From positions 1 to 64,000 of the forward strand of contig CBFGWV010000003.1 in assembly GCA_965652545.1 (NCBI GenBank): a stretch of 64,000 nt of DNA, in the 5' to 3' direction. The notes under the pieces were generated by a model that saw nothing but the letters and a program-made list of their open reading frames with translations, searched no databases and had not been told where the DNA came from. Source of the stretch: CBFGWV01 sp965652545 (lineage in GTDB: Bacteria > Pseudomonadota > Gammaproteobacteria > Competibacterales > Competibacteraceae). Positions 34,020 to 42,453 of this stretch are shown here, piece by piece. The position numbers were made by a program, and so were the translations under genes. The first letter of the stretch is position 1. Each line of letters starts with the position of its first letter.

Positions 34020-35345
34020 TCAGTCTCCGGCCAGGGCGAGCAACAGCCCCCGTGCCTTGGCCCGGGTTTCGGCCAGCTCCCGCTCGGGTATCGAGTCTGC
34101 GACGATCCCGCCGCCGGCCCGCAGGACCAGGTCCCGGTCGTACACGGCAAGCGTGCGGATGAGAATGTTCAGATCCAGATCGCCATCATGGTTGAGGTAA
34201 CCGAAGGACCCGGTATATGGCCCGCGCCCTTCCTGCTCCAGTTCGGCGAGGATCTCCATGCAGCGCACCTTCGGGCAACCGGTTATGGTGCCGCCCGGAA
34301 ACACCGCACGAATGGCCTGCCCGGGTTTCACCTCGGGGCGAAGCTGACCGCTGACGTTGGAGACGATATGGTGCACATGGGCGTAGCTCTCCAGGACCAT
34401 GAGCTCATCCACGCGCACGGTACCCGGTCGGCACACTCTACCGAGATCGTTGCGCTCCAAATCGATGAGCATGACGTGCTCGGCGCGCTCCTTGGGGTGT
34501 CCCATGAGCTCGTCGGACAGGCGCCGGTCCTCATCACCGGCCCCGCGCGGTCGCGTGCCGGCAATCGGCCGGGTGTCGGCACGACCGGCGCGCACGCTGA
34601 TCAGCCGCTCGGGCGACGAACTGACGATCGCACCCCGGCCCCAGCACATCAGCCCGGCGAACGGTGCCGGGTTCGCACGCCGCAAGCGCTGGTAGAGCGC
34701 CGCGGGATCCACGTCATCGGCCAGCCGCGCACGCCAGGCCCTGGACAGATTGACCTGGAACACATCGCCATCGCGGATATAGCGTTTTATCCGTTCCACG
34801 GCCTCGAGATACGGTGCGGCATCGTCCTCATCGACATGTGCCAGCGCAGCCCCGTTATCCACGGGCAGGCCATGGGCGGCAATCTCGGACAAATCGGCCG
34901 CCATGACATCCACAAGGGCTTCGGCGCCGGGCTCGGCCACCAGCCAGGTGATTCCGCTCTGGTGGTCCACCACCACCGCCGCGGGTATCCGTACCGCCAG
35001 GGCCATCGGCAGGCCGGCATCGGCCGCCGGCAGATCCAGCGTCGGCTCCACCTGGCCGGCAAGCTCGTAGCCCAAATACACGAACCAGCCGCCCCTGAAG
35101 GGCACGGGTAGGGTTTCGAGTGGGCCGTCCCATTGCGCCCACCGCGCATCCAGCTCGCGCAGGAAATCCCCATCCTTGGCGGACCGGGCGGTCAATGACT
35201 CACCGGGAAACGCAAAAACCATGGTGTAGCGCGCCGTCGCCGGACCGGTCACGACGCTTTCGATCAAAAACGGATAGCGCTCGGGCGCGAACCGATGCAG
35301 CAGCAGCGGATCGACCAGTGCAACGTCGGCGGGACGTGCGGGCAT
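34020..35345 (-). CDS. pabB: Aminodeoxychorismate synthase component I (PabB)
   Basis: A 441-residue chorismate-binding enzyme making 4-amino-4-deoxychorismate, with ammonia from a PabA-type amidotransferase encoded elsewhere. Seen: GGWFVYLGYELAGQ; GDVFQVNLSRAWRA; SSSPERLISVRAG; IAGTRPRGAGDEDRRLS; HVMLIDLERNDLGRVCRPG; and FPGGTITGCPKVRCMEIL. The GGTITG-PK motif is PabB-like. However, residue 262 in PIAGT is Ala, where E. coli PabB has the nucleophile Lys274 (PIKGT) and TrpE has Ala. Gene context (directly upstream of pabC) argues for PabB; TrpE-like chemistry cannot be excluded. Confidence 0.87.
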   Translation of the reverse strand: MPARPADVALVDPLLLHRFAPERYPFLIESVVTGPATARYTMVFAFPGESLTARSAKDGDFLRELDARWAQWDGPLETLPVPFRGGWFVYLGYELAGQVEPTLDLPAADAGLPMALAVRIPAAVVVDHQSGITWLVAEPGAEALVDVMAADLSEIAAHGLPVDNGAALAHVDEDDAAPYLEAVERIKRYIRDGDVFQVNLSRAWRARLADDVDPAALYQRLRRANPAPFAGLMCWGRGAIVSSSPERLISVRAGRADTRPIAGTRPRGAGDEDRRLSDELMGHPKERAEHVMLIDLERNDLGRVCRPGTVRVDELMVLESYAHVHHIVSNVSGQLRPEVKPGQAIRAVFPGGTITGCPKVRCMEILAELEQEGRGPYTGSFGYLNHDGDLDLNILIRTLAVYDRDLVLRAGGGIVADSIPERELAETRAKARGLLLALAGD

Positions 35346-35361
35346 GAAGGCTTCTCGACAA

Positions 35362-35390
35362 GGCGGGCCGGGCTCTACACCCGACCCGCC
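35362..35390 (-). terminator. Hairpin after fabF
   Basis: GGCGGGCCGGG (35362-35372) pairs with CCCGACCCGCC (35380-35390) with one mismatch and a 7-nt loop, between the fabF stop and the pabB start. There is no U-tract in the minus direction, so it may only attenuate transcription. Confidence 0.5.
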
Positions 35391-35399
35391 GCGAAAGGT

Positions 35400-36641
35400 T
35401 TAACGCATGGCGCGGAAGATCAACGTCCCGTTGGTACCACCGAAGCCGAAGGAGTTGGACAATACCGTACGAATGGGCATTTCCCGCGCCGTATGTGGCA
35501 CGTAGTCCAGGTCGCAATCGGGCGATGGGTTGTCCAGGTTGATGGTCGGCGGCGCCACCTGATCGCGCATGGCGAGAATAGAAAACACCGCCTCGACCCC
35601 GCCGGCGGCGCCAAGCAAGTGCCCGGTCATCGACTTCGTCGAGCTCATGGCCACCTTGAAGGCGTGATCGCCCAGCGCGTTCTTCACCGCGATGCTTTCG
35701 GCCAGATCGCCGGCCATGGTCGATGTGCCATGGGCGTTGATGTAGTCGACTTCATCGCCATTGAGCCCCGCGTCGGCTAACGCATTGAGCATGCAGCGGC
35801 GCGCACCGTCGCCGTTTTCCGCCGGCAAGGTCATGTGGTGGGCATCCGAACTCATGCCGAAGCCGGAGAGCTCGCAATAGATGCGTGCCCCGCGGGCCTT
35901 GGCGTGTTCATAGTCCTCCAGGACCAGCACACCGGCACCGTCGGCAAGCACGAACCCGTCGCGGTCTCTATCCCAGGGACGGCTGGCCGCCTCGGGGTCA
36001 TCATTGCGGCTGGACAGCGCGCGGGCGGAGGCAAAGCCGCCGATCCCCGTGGGCGTGGTGGCCATTTCAGCCCCACCGGCGATCACCACATCGGCGTCGC
36101 CATAGGCGATCATTCGCTGCGCTTGGCCGATACTGTGGGTGGCGGTCGTACATGCGGTGACCAGGGCGATGTTGGGGCCCTTGATTCCGTACATGATCGA
36201 CAGGTTGCCAGAGATCATGTTGATGATGGAACGTGGCACGAAAAACGGCGTGATCTTGCGTGGACCGCCACGCAGGTAGGCCGAATGCCCATCCTCGATA
36301 CCCGGCAGACCACCGATACCCGAACCGATGATGATGCCGATTCGATGGGTGTTGGTATCGGTGACCTCCAGGCCCGAATCACGGATAGCCTGCACACCGG
36401 CGGCGATTCCGTAATGGATGAAGGTGTCCATCTTCTTGGTTTCTTTGGGCGCGATGTATTCGGTGACATCGAAGTCCTTCACCGCACCGGAAAACCGCAC
36501 GGGGAAGTCTGTAGCGTCGAACACCGAGATCGGGCCGATACCACTCTTGCCCGCCAGGATGTTGCTCCAGGCGGCTTCCACCGAATTTCCTACCGGCGAC
36601 ACGATACCCAGACCGGTCACCACAACGCGTCGCTTCGCCAA
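35400..36641 (-). CDS. fabF: 3-oxoacyl-ACP synthase II
   Basis: A 413-residue elongating condensing enzyme (KAS II) for fatty acids. Seen: AKRRVVVTGLGIVSPVGNSV at the N-terminus; the nucleophile Cys in VTACTTATHSIGQAQRM; the His motifs INAHGTSTMAGDLAES and KSMTGHLLGAAGG; and the C-terminal NSFGFGGTNGTLIFRAM. TTG at 36641 is preferred because GGAGGA lies eight bases upstream and it yields the normal family N-terminus; ATG at 36674 would add 11 residues. It lies downstream of acpP in a fab cluster. A hairpin in the acpP-fabF gap may lower its expression relative to ACP. Confidence 0.96.
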   Translation of the reverse strand: MAKRRVVVTGLGIVSPVGNSVEAAWSNILAGKSGIGPISVFDATDFPVRFSGAVKDFDVTEYIAPKETKKMDTFIHYGIAAGVQAIRDSGLEVTDTNTHRIGIIIGSGIGGLPGIEDGHSAYLRGGPRKITPFFVPRSIINMISGNLSIMYGIKGPNIALVTACTTATHSIGQAQRMIAYGDADVVIAGGAEMATTPTGIGGFASARALSSRNDDPEAASRPWDRDRDGFVLADGAGVLVLEDYEHAKARGARIYCELSGFGMSSDAHHMTLPAENGDGARRCMLNALADAGLNGDEVDYINAHGTSTMAGDLAESIAVKNALGDHAFKVAMSSTKSMTGHLLGAAGGVEAVFSILAMRDQVAPPTINLDNPSPDCDLDYVPHTAREMPIRTVLSNSFGFGGTNGTLIFRAMR

Positions 36642-36687
36642 GTGCGTGTCCTCCAACGGGCCCGCATCACTCAAACCGTGAATGCAA

Positions 36688-36723
36688 CGGCCGTGACCGC
36701 GCCTTGGAGCGCAATCACGGCCG
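36688..36723 (-). terminator. Hairpin between acpP and fabF
   Basis: CGGCCGTGA (36688-36696) pairs perfectly with TCACGGCCG (36715-36723), and an inner GCGC/GCGC pair extends the stem. It lies just downstream of the acpP stop. It probably acts as an attenuator or 3' stabiliser separating high ACP expression from fabF. Confidence 0.55.
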
Positions 36724-36746
36724 CATGCGAAATTCGCGGGTGACGA

Positions 36747-36983
36747 TCAGCCCAGGTGAGCGGTGACGTAGTCGATAGCCTGCTGTACGGTGGTGATCTT
36801 TTCGGCATCCTCGTCCGGAATTTCGCATTCGAATTCCTCTTCGAGGGCCATCACCAACTCCACCGTGTCCAGTGAGTCGGCGCCAAGATCATCCACGAAC
36901 GACGCGTCATTGGTCACTTGCTCTTCCTTGACCCCCAACTGCTCGACGATGATCTTTTTGACGCGTGCTTCGATGTTGCTCAT
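36747..36983 (-). CDS. acpP: Acyl carrier protein
   Basis: A 78-residue acidic carrier for growing acyl chains. Seen: MSNIEARVKKIIVEQLGV; the phosphopantetheine Ser in DDLGADSLDTVELVMALEEE; and FECEIPDEDAEKITTVQQAI. The length matches E. coli ACP (78). It lies 84 bp downstream of fabG and upstream of fabF, the canonical order. The strong downstream hairpin may set its high relative abundance. Confidence 0.98.
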   Translation of the reverse strand: MSNIEARVKKIIVEQLGVKEEQVTNDASFVDDLGADSLDTVELVMALEEEFECEIPDEDAEKITTVQQAIDYVTAHLG

Positions 36984-37067
36984 GTTGTCAGCTTCCTCGG
37001 AAAATGTGGGCGGCCTTGCTCGCTGCCGCGGGTATTGTAGGTAAAAGGGGCTGGCGGTGCCACAGCA

Positions 37068-37820
37068 CTACGCCATGTGCATGCCGCCGTTGACGTTCAG
37101 TGTTTCGCCGGTGATATACGCACCCAGGGGCGAGGCCAGGAAAGCCACCGCGTGGGCGATGTCCTCGGCGCCGCCGAGGCGGGCCAGGGGAATGCTCTGA
37201 ATCAATGCGGTCCGCTGGGTTTCGGGCAGCGCCCGCGTCATGTCGGTGTCGATGAACCCCGGCGCGACGGCGTTGACCGTGATCCCACGCGAGCCGACCT
37301 CGCGCGCGAGTGCCTTGGTGAAGCCGATGACTCCGGCCTTGGCCGCGCAGTAGTTGGTCTGCCCGGGATTGCCGGTCAGGCCCACCACGGAAGTGATGTT
37401 GATGATCCGGCCCTTGCGCGCCTTCATCATGCCGCGCAGCACGGCCTTGCTGAGGCGAAAGACGCCCGAGAGGTTGGTATCCACGATGGCATCCCAGTCT
37501 TCGGCCTTCATTCGCATCAGCAGGTTGTCGCGTGTGATCCCGGCATTGTTGACCAGGATACCCACGGCGCCGAAGCGCGAACCCACGGCCTCGAGCACCG
37601 CATCGACAGCAGCGGCGTCGGTCACATCGAGCGCAAGACCCGCACCTTGAATGCCGCGGGATTCAAGATCCGACTGAATGGCCGCCGCCCCGCTCTCGCG
37701 GGTTGCCGTCCCCACGACCGTTGCGCCCAGGCTGCCGAGCACTCGGGCGATCGCCTGCCCTATGCCGCGACTGGCACCGGTGACCAGCGCCACTTCGCCG
37801 TTGAGATCCAATGTCATCAT
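37068..37820 (-). CDS. fabG: 3-oxoacyl-ACP reductase
   Basis: A 250-residue NADPH-dependent short-chain dehydrogenase reducing 3-ketoacyl-ACP. Seen: the Rossmann motif VTGASRGIGQAIA; NNAGITRDNLLMRMK; the catalytic Ser/Tyr/Lys in INITSVVGLTGNPGQTNYCA with AKAGVIGFTKAL; and a C-terminal ITGETLNVNGGMHM. Tandem ATGs at 37820 and 37817; the first overlaps the fabD stop as ATGA and was chosen. The longer upstream frame is a fabD shadow. Confidence 0.97.
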   Translation of the reverse strand: MMTLDLNGEVALVTGASRGIGQAIARVLGSLGATVVGTATRESGAAAIQSDLESRGIQGAGLALDVTDAAAVDAVLEAVGSRFGAVGILVNNAGITRDNLLMRMKAEDWDAIVDTNLSGVFRLSKAVLRGMMKARKGRIINITSVVGLTGNPGQTNYCAAKAGVIGFTKALAREVGSRGITVNAVAPGFIDTDMTRALPETQRTALIQSIPLARLGGAEDIAHAVAFLASPLGAYITGETLNVNGGMHMA

Positions 37821-38761
37821 CCCTCTCCGAATGTGCTGCGCGCCGCCGCAAGCGACGCTTGATCCGCTATCGCGTGGGCCACCAGCCCCTTGTCGATGCG
37901 TTTGGTCAACCCCGCCAGCACTTTGCCGGGTCCGCACTCCACCACCTGTGTGACACCGTTCGCCGCCATGTGCTGCATGGTTTCGACCCAGCGCACCGGC
38001 GAATAGAGCTGGCGCACCAAGGCATCGCGAATGGCCGGCGCTGCCGCATGCACTGCCACATCGGCGTTGTGCACTACCCTCATGCCGGGGGTATCGAACG
38101 CCGTAGCGGCCAGTCTCGGTGCCAGCGCCTCGGCCGCCGGACGCATCAGTGCGCAATGAGACGGCACGCTGACCGGAAGCGCAACGGCTCGGCGAGCTCC
38201 CCGCGCCTTGGCAATGTCGACGGCTCGCGCGACTGCTCCCGCGTCTCCGGCGATGACGACCTGGCCCGGGGCGTTGAAATTGACCGCCGCAACGACCGCG
38301 CCTTGTGCTGCATCGACGCAGGCCGCCCGCACGCTTTCATCATCCAGACCAAGGATGGCCGCCATGGCGCCACTGCCCGCAGGCACCGCCGATTGCATCA
38401 GCCGGCCGCGCTCGGCCACCAGTTGCAAACCATCGGTGAACCCCAGGCTGCCGGCGCAGACCAGTGCGGTGTATTCACCCAAGCTGTGCCCGGCCATCCA
38501 GCCGGCCAAGGGACCACCTTCCGCCTGCCAGGCGCGCCACATGGCCACACCGGCGGCCAGCATGGCCGGCTGCGTGAATTCGGTCTGATCCAGGCGCTCC
38601 ACAGGGCCGCTCTGGATCAGCGACCACAGATCGTAACCCAGGGCGTGGGCGGCTTCATCGAAGGTCTCGCGAATCTCGGGTCGGTCGCCAAGATCGGCCA
38701 ACATACCCACGGACTGCGAGCCCTGCCCCGGAAAGACGAATGCCAGTGAATCCTCAGTCAA
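37817..38761 (-). CDS. fabD: Malonyl-CoA:ACP transacylase
   Basis: A 314-residue enzyme loading malonyl groups on ACP. Seen: FVFPGQGSQSVGML; the nucleophile elbow MAGHSLGEYTALVCAGSL; the Arg region with ERGRLMQSAVP; the catalytic His in VPSHCALMRPAA; and VVECGPGKVLAGLTKRID. E. coli FabD has 309 residues. It lies between fabH (30 bp) and fabG (overlap). Confidence 0.97.
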   Translation of the reverse strand: MTEDSLAFVFPGQGSQSVGMLADLGDRPEIRETFDEAAHALGYDLWSLIQSGPVERLDQTEFTQPAMLAAGVAMWRAWQAEGGPLAGWMAGHSLGEYTALVCAGSLGFTDGLQLVAERGRLMQSAVPAGSGAMAAILGLDDESVRAACVDAAQGAVVAAVNFNAPGQVVIAGDAGAVARAVDIAKARGARRAVALPVSVPSHCALMRPAAEALAPRLAATAFDTPGMRVVHNADVAVHAAAPAIRDALVRQLYSPVRWVETMQHMAANGVTQVVECGPGKVLAGLTKRIDKGLVAHAIADQASLAAARSTFGEG

Positions 38762-38791
38762 CGTGCCATGTCCTCTTCTGGTGCGTGCCGG

Positions 38792-39760
38792 TCAGTAGTC
38801 CAGCAACACCGACCCCCAGGTGAAACCGCCACCGAATGCCTCCAGCAGCACGGTGTCGCCACGCTGGATACGCCCGTCGCGCACCGCCACATCCAAGGCC
38901 AGAGGCACGGACGCGGCCGATGTATTCGCGTGCTGGTCCACGGTGACCACGACCTTTTCCATGGGCATGCCCAGCTTGCGGGCGGTAGCGGCGATGATGC
39001 GCTGGTTGGCCTGGTGCGGAATCAGCCAGTCGATCTGATCGGATGTCATCGAATTGGCCGCCAGGGTCTCCTCGACGATGCGCCCAAGCGTATTCACCGC
39101 CATGCGAAAGACTTCGCTGCCCTTCATAGCGACATAGCCGCGCCTGCCGAGCTCATCGGAGATACCCCGCGACACACCGCCGGGCACCCAGAGCAGCTCG
39201 CGATAACGGCCATCGGCATGCAAATGGCTCGAGCGAATACCCGGTTCATCCGCGGCTTCGACCACGACAGCGCCGGCACCATCACCAAAGAGCACACAGG
39301 TGCCGCGGTCGTTCCAATCCAGAATGCGACTGAACGTCTCGGCTCCCACGATCAATGCGCGGCGGCTGGTGCCGGCGCGAATGAACTGATCGGCGATACC
39401 CAGGGCATAGACGAAGCCGGTGCAGACGGCCTGGACGTCGAAGGCACAGCAGCCATTTGCGCCCAAGCGCTCCTGGATCTGGGTGGCGACGCTGGGAAAG
39501 ATGTAATCAGGCGTGGTCGTCGCGACAATGATCAGATCGAGCGAATCGGCAGGCACCCCAGCCATATCCAAGGCCCGCCGCGCGGCGCCCTCGGCAAGGT
39601 CAGCCGTCGTCTCGTTGGCCGCAGCCACATGGCGCTGACGGATGCCGGTACGCTCAGTGATCCACGCATCGGTGGTATCCACCATCCGCTCGAGGTCGGC
39701 GTTGGTCAGGATTTGAGCGGGCAGATAGCCGCCGGTGCCTGTGATACGTGCAAACGTCAC
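38792..39760 (-). CDS. fabH: 3-oxoacyl-ACP synthase III
   Basis: A 322-residue initiating condensing enzyme joining acetyl-CoA to malonyl-ACP. Seen: TGTGGYLPAQILTNADLERM; TDAWITERTGIRQRH; the nucleophile Cys in FDVQAVCTGFVYAL; the catalytic His in WLIPHQANQRII; and Asn in DQHANTSAASVPLAL. GTG at 39760 forms a GTGA overlap with the plsX stop; the longer frame reads inside plsX and was rejected. The order plsX-fabH-fabD-fabG-acpP-fabF is the E. coli order. Confidence 0.97.
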   Translation of the reverse strand: MTFARITGTGGYLPAQILTNADLERMVDTTDAWITERTGIRQRHVAAANETTADLAEGAARRALDMAGVPADSLDLIIVATTTPDYIFPSVATQIQERLGANGCCAFDVQAVCTGFVYALGIADQFIRAGTSRRALIVGAETFSRILDWNDRGTCVLFGDGAGAVVVEAADEPGIRSSHLHADGRYRELLWVPGGVSRGISDELGRRGYVAMKGSEVFRMAVNTLGRIVEETLAANSMTSDQIDWLIPHQANQRIIAATARKLGMPMEKVVVTVDQHANTSAASVPLALDVAVRDGRIQRGDTVLLEAFGGGFTWGSVLLDY

Positions 39761-40782
39761 GGGGCGATGTCCTGAGTCTGCAACTCGCCCAGATGACGGG
39801 CAATCCGCTGCGGCACGGCCTTCTCGACCTCCAATGCGGCGATACGGATGGCGTTCGCAAACGCCTGGGCATCCGCTCCGCCATGGCTCTTGACCACGAT
39901 ACCCTGCAGGCCGAGCAGGCTTGCGCCATTGTAGCGCTGCGGATCGATACGCTGGCGAAAACGGCGCAGGACCGGCAATGCAACCAGGCCGGCAAGCTTG
40001 GTGAAGGCATTGCGGTGGAACTCCGTCATCATCAGGTCCCGCACCAGCTTGGCCACACCCTCCATGGTCTTGAGCGACACGTTGCCCACGAAGCCGTCGC
40101 AAACCACCACATCCACATCGCCCAGGAAGATACCGTCGCCCTCCACATAGCCGACATAGTTGACCGGGCTGGCAGCCAGCAAGGCAGCGGCGGCTTTCAC
40201 CTGCTCGTTGCCTTTGATCTCCTCGGCACCGATGTTAAGCAGACCGACCCGGGGGCGTTCCAGATTGTCCACCGTGGTCGCCAGCACCGAGCCCATGATC
40301 CCGAACTGAAGCAGATGTTCCGCCTTACTGTCCACATTCGCGCCCAGATCGAGCACGTGAGTATGGCCGGTCCGCCCGGGGATGGCCGTGCAGATGGCCG
40401 GCCGATCGATGCCCGGAAGCGTCTTGAGCACGAAGCGTGCGGTCGCCATGAGTGCGCCGGTGTTGCCGGCGCTCACGCAGGCGTCAGCCTCGCCGGCTTT
40501 CACCAGATCGATCGCCACCCGCATGGAGGAGTCCTTTTTCAGGCGCAGCGCCTGGGACGGCAACTCGTCCATGCCGACGGTTTGCGACGCATGGCGGACG
40601 GTGATGCGCTCACGCACATCGTCGGCACGGACCAGATGAGCTGCGATAGCCTCCTGGTCACCGACGAGCACCAGCCGGATACCAGCCCGCTCACGCAAGC
40701 TGATAAGCGCCGCGGGGACGATGGCCTGGGGGCCGTGATCGCCACCCATGGCATCAAGCGCAATGGTGACCGGGCGGGTCAT
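39757..40782 (-). CDS. plsX: Phosphate acyltransferase PlsX
   Basis: A 341-residue peripheral-membrane enzyme converting acyl-ACP to acyl-phosphate, feeding phospholipid synthesis through PlsY. Seen: TIALDAMGGDHGPQAIVPAA; VGMDELPSQALRLKKDSSMR; ACVSAGNTGALMATARFVLK; DLGANVDSKAEHLLQFGIMG; GDVDVVVCDGFVGNVSLKTM; and PQRYNGASLLGLQGIVVKSH. E. coli PlsX is 356 residues. It lies 112 bp downstream of rpmF and is coupled to fabH. Confidence 0.97.
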   Translation of the reverse strand: MTRPVTIALDAMGGDHGPQAIVPAALISLRERAGIRLVLVGDQEAIAAHLVRADDVRERITVRHASQTVGMDELPSQALRLKKDSSMRVAIDLVKAGEADACVSAGNTGALMATARFVLKTLPGIDRPAICTAIPGRTGHTHVLDLGANVDSKAEHLLQFGIMGSVLATTVDNLERPRVGLLNIGAEEIKGNEQVKAAAALLAASPVNYVGYVEGDGIFLGDVDVVVCDGFVGNVSLKTMEGVAKLVRDLMMTEFHRNAFTKLAGLVALPVLRRFRQRIDPQRYNGASLLGLQGIVVKSHGGADAQAFANAIRIAALEVEKAVPQRIARHLGELQTQDIAP

Positions 40783-40894
40783 AGTGCGGTCACGGCGTGG
40801 ACGGCAACGTCTGAATATCGCATACCGCCGGGCAGCGGACGCATCATCCGACGCACGGCTTGCAGGCGGCCCACGGCGGACGCTGAGCGCCGGT

Positions 40895-41083
40895 TCAATC
40901 GTCCTGCTGGACGGTGTCGCGGACGATCTTGCGGCCGCGGTAATAGCCGTCGGCAGTCATGTGGTGACGACGATGGGTTTCGCCGGTGGTGCTGTCCACG
41001 GCCAGGGCCGGGGCAGTCAGGGCATCGTGGGCACGACGCATGTCACGCTTGGAACGGGTTTTGCGGTTTTGTTGAACGGCCAT
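40895..41083 (-). CDS. rpmF: 50S ribosomal protein L32
   Basis: A 62-residue ribosomal protein. Seen: MAVQQNRKTRSKRDMRRAHD, the family N-terminus, then ETHRRHHMTADGYYRGRKIV. The four zinc-binding cysteines of C+ L32 are absent, so this is the zinc-free type. It sits between yceD (11 bp upstream) and plsX, as in E. coli. The longer upstream frame to 41200 is a yceD shadow. Confidence 0.96.
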   Translation of the reverse strand: MAVQQNRKTRSKRDMRRAHDALTAPALAVDSTTGETHRRHHMTADGYYRGRKIVRDTVQQDD

Positions 41084-41094
41084 GACTTGACTCC

Positions 41095-41619
41095 TTAATC
41101 GGTATCGCGATTGCGTTTCAATGCCGCCAAAGCAGCGAACGGATGCACCGTAGCCGAGGTCGGCTCGGAGGCATCCGCCTGATATCCATGACGCCGGCAC
41201 TCGGCCAGATCGTCGTGCAATGGTGCGATGGGCAAGGACAGCAACAGCTCGTCCTCGGCCAGCGCCAACAAATCGAGGTCTTCACCCTCGACGGTCAGTG
41301 GCTCGACATCGCCACCAAGCTCCTGCCACGGCTCATCCGGCCGATGCAATGCAACGACCCAGGAGCGATCCTGCACCAGCGCCAAATCGCCGAAGCAGCG
41401 CTGGCAGGTCATCACCACCGTCGCGCGTACGTGGCCGCTAATCCCCGGCCGTCCCGCCACATCCGGCTCACCGGCCACCTCCACGTCGATGTTTCCCTCG
41501 ACACGGACGACAGCATCCCCCAGTCGGGCCAGCTTATCGCCGCTCACGACGAAAGCCCGTCGCCCCTGATCACGGGCAAACGCCCAGGGGGCTATCACGG
41601 CATTGGGGTCGGTACGCAT
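41095..41619 (-). CDS. yceD: YceD / DUF177 family protein
   Basis: A 174-residue protein of the DUF177 family, linked to 23S rRNA maturation and always near rpmF. Seen: the conserved pair VVMTCQRCFGDLAL (CxxC); DLLALAEDELLLSLPIAPLH; and the C-terminal HPFAALAALKRN. ATG at 41619 is chosen over GTG at 41649 because the best promoter's -10 element (41630-41635) lies between them. There is no obvious Shine-Dalgarno. First gene of the rpmF-plsX-fab unit. Confidence 0.9.
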   Translation of the reverse strand: MRTDPNAVIAPWAFARDQGRRAFVVSGDKLARLGDAVVRVEGNIDVEVAGEPDVAGRPGISGHVRATVVMTCQRCFGDLALVQDRSWVVALHRPDEPWQELGGDVEPLTVEGEDLDLLALAEDELLLSLPIAPLHDDLAECRRHGYQADASEPTSATVHPFAALAALKRNRDTD

Positions 41620-41629
41620 AAGGGCGGCA

Positions 41630-41659
41630 ATCTTAGGCCGTGCCCCCACCCCCTGTCAA
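41630..41659 (-). promoter_or_regulatory. Candidate yceD-rpmF-fab promoter with near-leaderless start
   Basis: On the minus strand TTGACA (41659-41654), an 18-bp spacer and TAAGAT (41635-41630) form a good sigma-70 match. Transcription would begin near 41623, only about 3 nt before the yceD ATG. A second TTGACA (41670-41665) lies just upstream without a good -10. Confidence 0.5.
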
Positions 41660-41740
41660 AAACTTGTCAAGCCGCGTAACTCTTTCTTTAGGATTGCAAA
41701 TTCTGGCCTATCCCAACACGTTGAATTAAAGGAACCTCTG

Positions 41741-42334
41741 ATGCAGCAAGCCCGCCAGTTGGTCCTGGCCTCCACATCCGTCTATCGACAAGCCCTGCTG
41801 GCACGCCTGCGGCTGGACTTCGACTGCGCCAAACCCGACGTCGACGAGACCCGACACCCGGAGGAATCCGCCGACCGGCTGGTCGCCCGCCTGGCCGAAG
41901 CCAAAGCCGAGGCAGTCGCCCACGCCCACCCCGACGCGCTGATCATCGGGTCGGACCAGGTCGCCGAGATCGACCGGGAGATCCTCGGTAAACCCGGCAG
42001 CATCCAGCGCGCGCATGACCAACTGCGACGCCTCTCTGGCCGAACGGTCCGCTTCCACACCGGCCTGTGCCTGCTCGATGCCCGCAGCGGACAGCGCACG
42101 GTCATCGTCGAACCCTTCGACGTGGTCATGCGATCGCTCAGTGACGAGCAGATTGCGTTCTATGTCGAAACCGAGCAGCCGCTGGACTGCGCCGGCGCCT
42201 TCAAGTCCGAGGGCCTGGGGATCGCGCTGTTCGAGCGTCTGCAAGGCGACGACCCGAACAGCCTCGTCGGGCTGCCGCTGATTCGGTTGACGACGCTGCT
42301 CGGCGACTACGGCCTGCCGGTTCTGGGGGTTTGA
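41741..42334 (+). CDS. Maf family nucleotide pyrophosphatase (YceF type)
   Basis: A 197-residue house-cleaning pyrophosphatase; YceF-type members prefer m7GTP. Seen: the phosphate-binding LVLASTSVYRQALLARLRL; the KPD-like region AKPDVDETRHPEESADRLV; GSDQVAEIDREILGKPG; the FHTGLCLLD strand; and CAGAFKSEGLGIALFERLQG with LVGLPLIRLTTLL. ATG at 41741 follows AAAGGAACCTCTG. It is divergent from yceD, the usual neighbour. Longer open frame upstream rejected. Confidence 0.93.
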   Translation: MQQARQLVLASTSVYRQALLARLRLDFDCAKPDVDETRHPEESADRLVARLAEAKAEAVAHAHPDALIIGSDQVAEIDREILGKPGSIQRAHDQLRRLSGRTVRFHTGLCLLDARSGQRTVIVEPFDVVMRSLSDEQIAFYVETEQPLDCAGAFKSEGLGIALFERLQGDDPNSLVGLPLIRLTTLLGDYGLPVLGV

Positions 42335-42383
42335 GCCGCTGCCAAGCGGCCGGCTTTCAGCCGGCTACCGAGTACAACTCGGT
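42335..42383. repeat. Three consecutive short hairpins after maf
   Basis: Directly after the maf stop: GCCGCT/AGCGGC (42335-42350, 4-nt loop), GCCGGC/GCCGGC (42349-42365, 5-nt loop; the outer two bases are shared with the first) and ACCGAGT/ACTCGGT (42367-42383, 3-nt loop). Together they probably end or stabilise the maf transcript. Between here and 42453 I see nothing else recognisable. Confidence 0.55.
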
Positions 42384-42453
42384 GATCCCAGGGGGTGCCT
42401 CTCGCAGGTCCCAGCCCATCCATTTGGAGTCAGCCACCCAGCCGCCACGGTGA

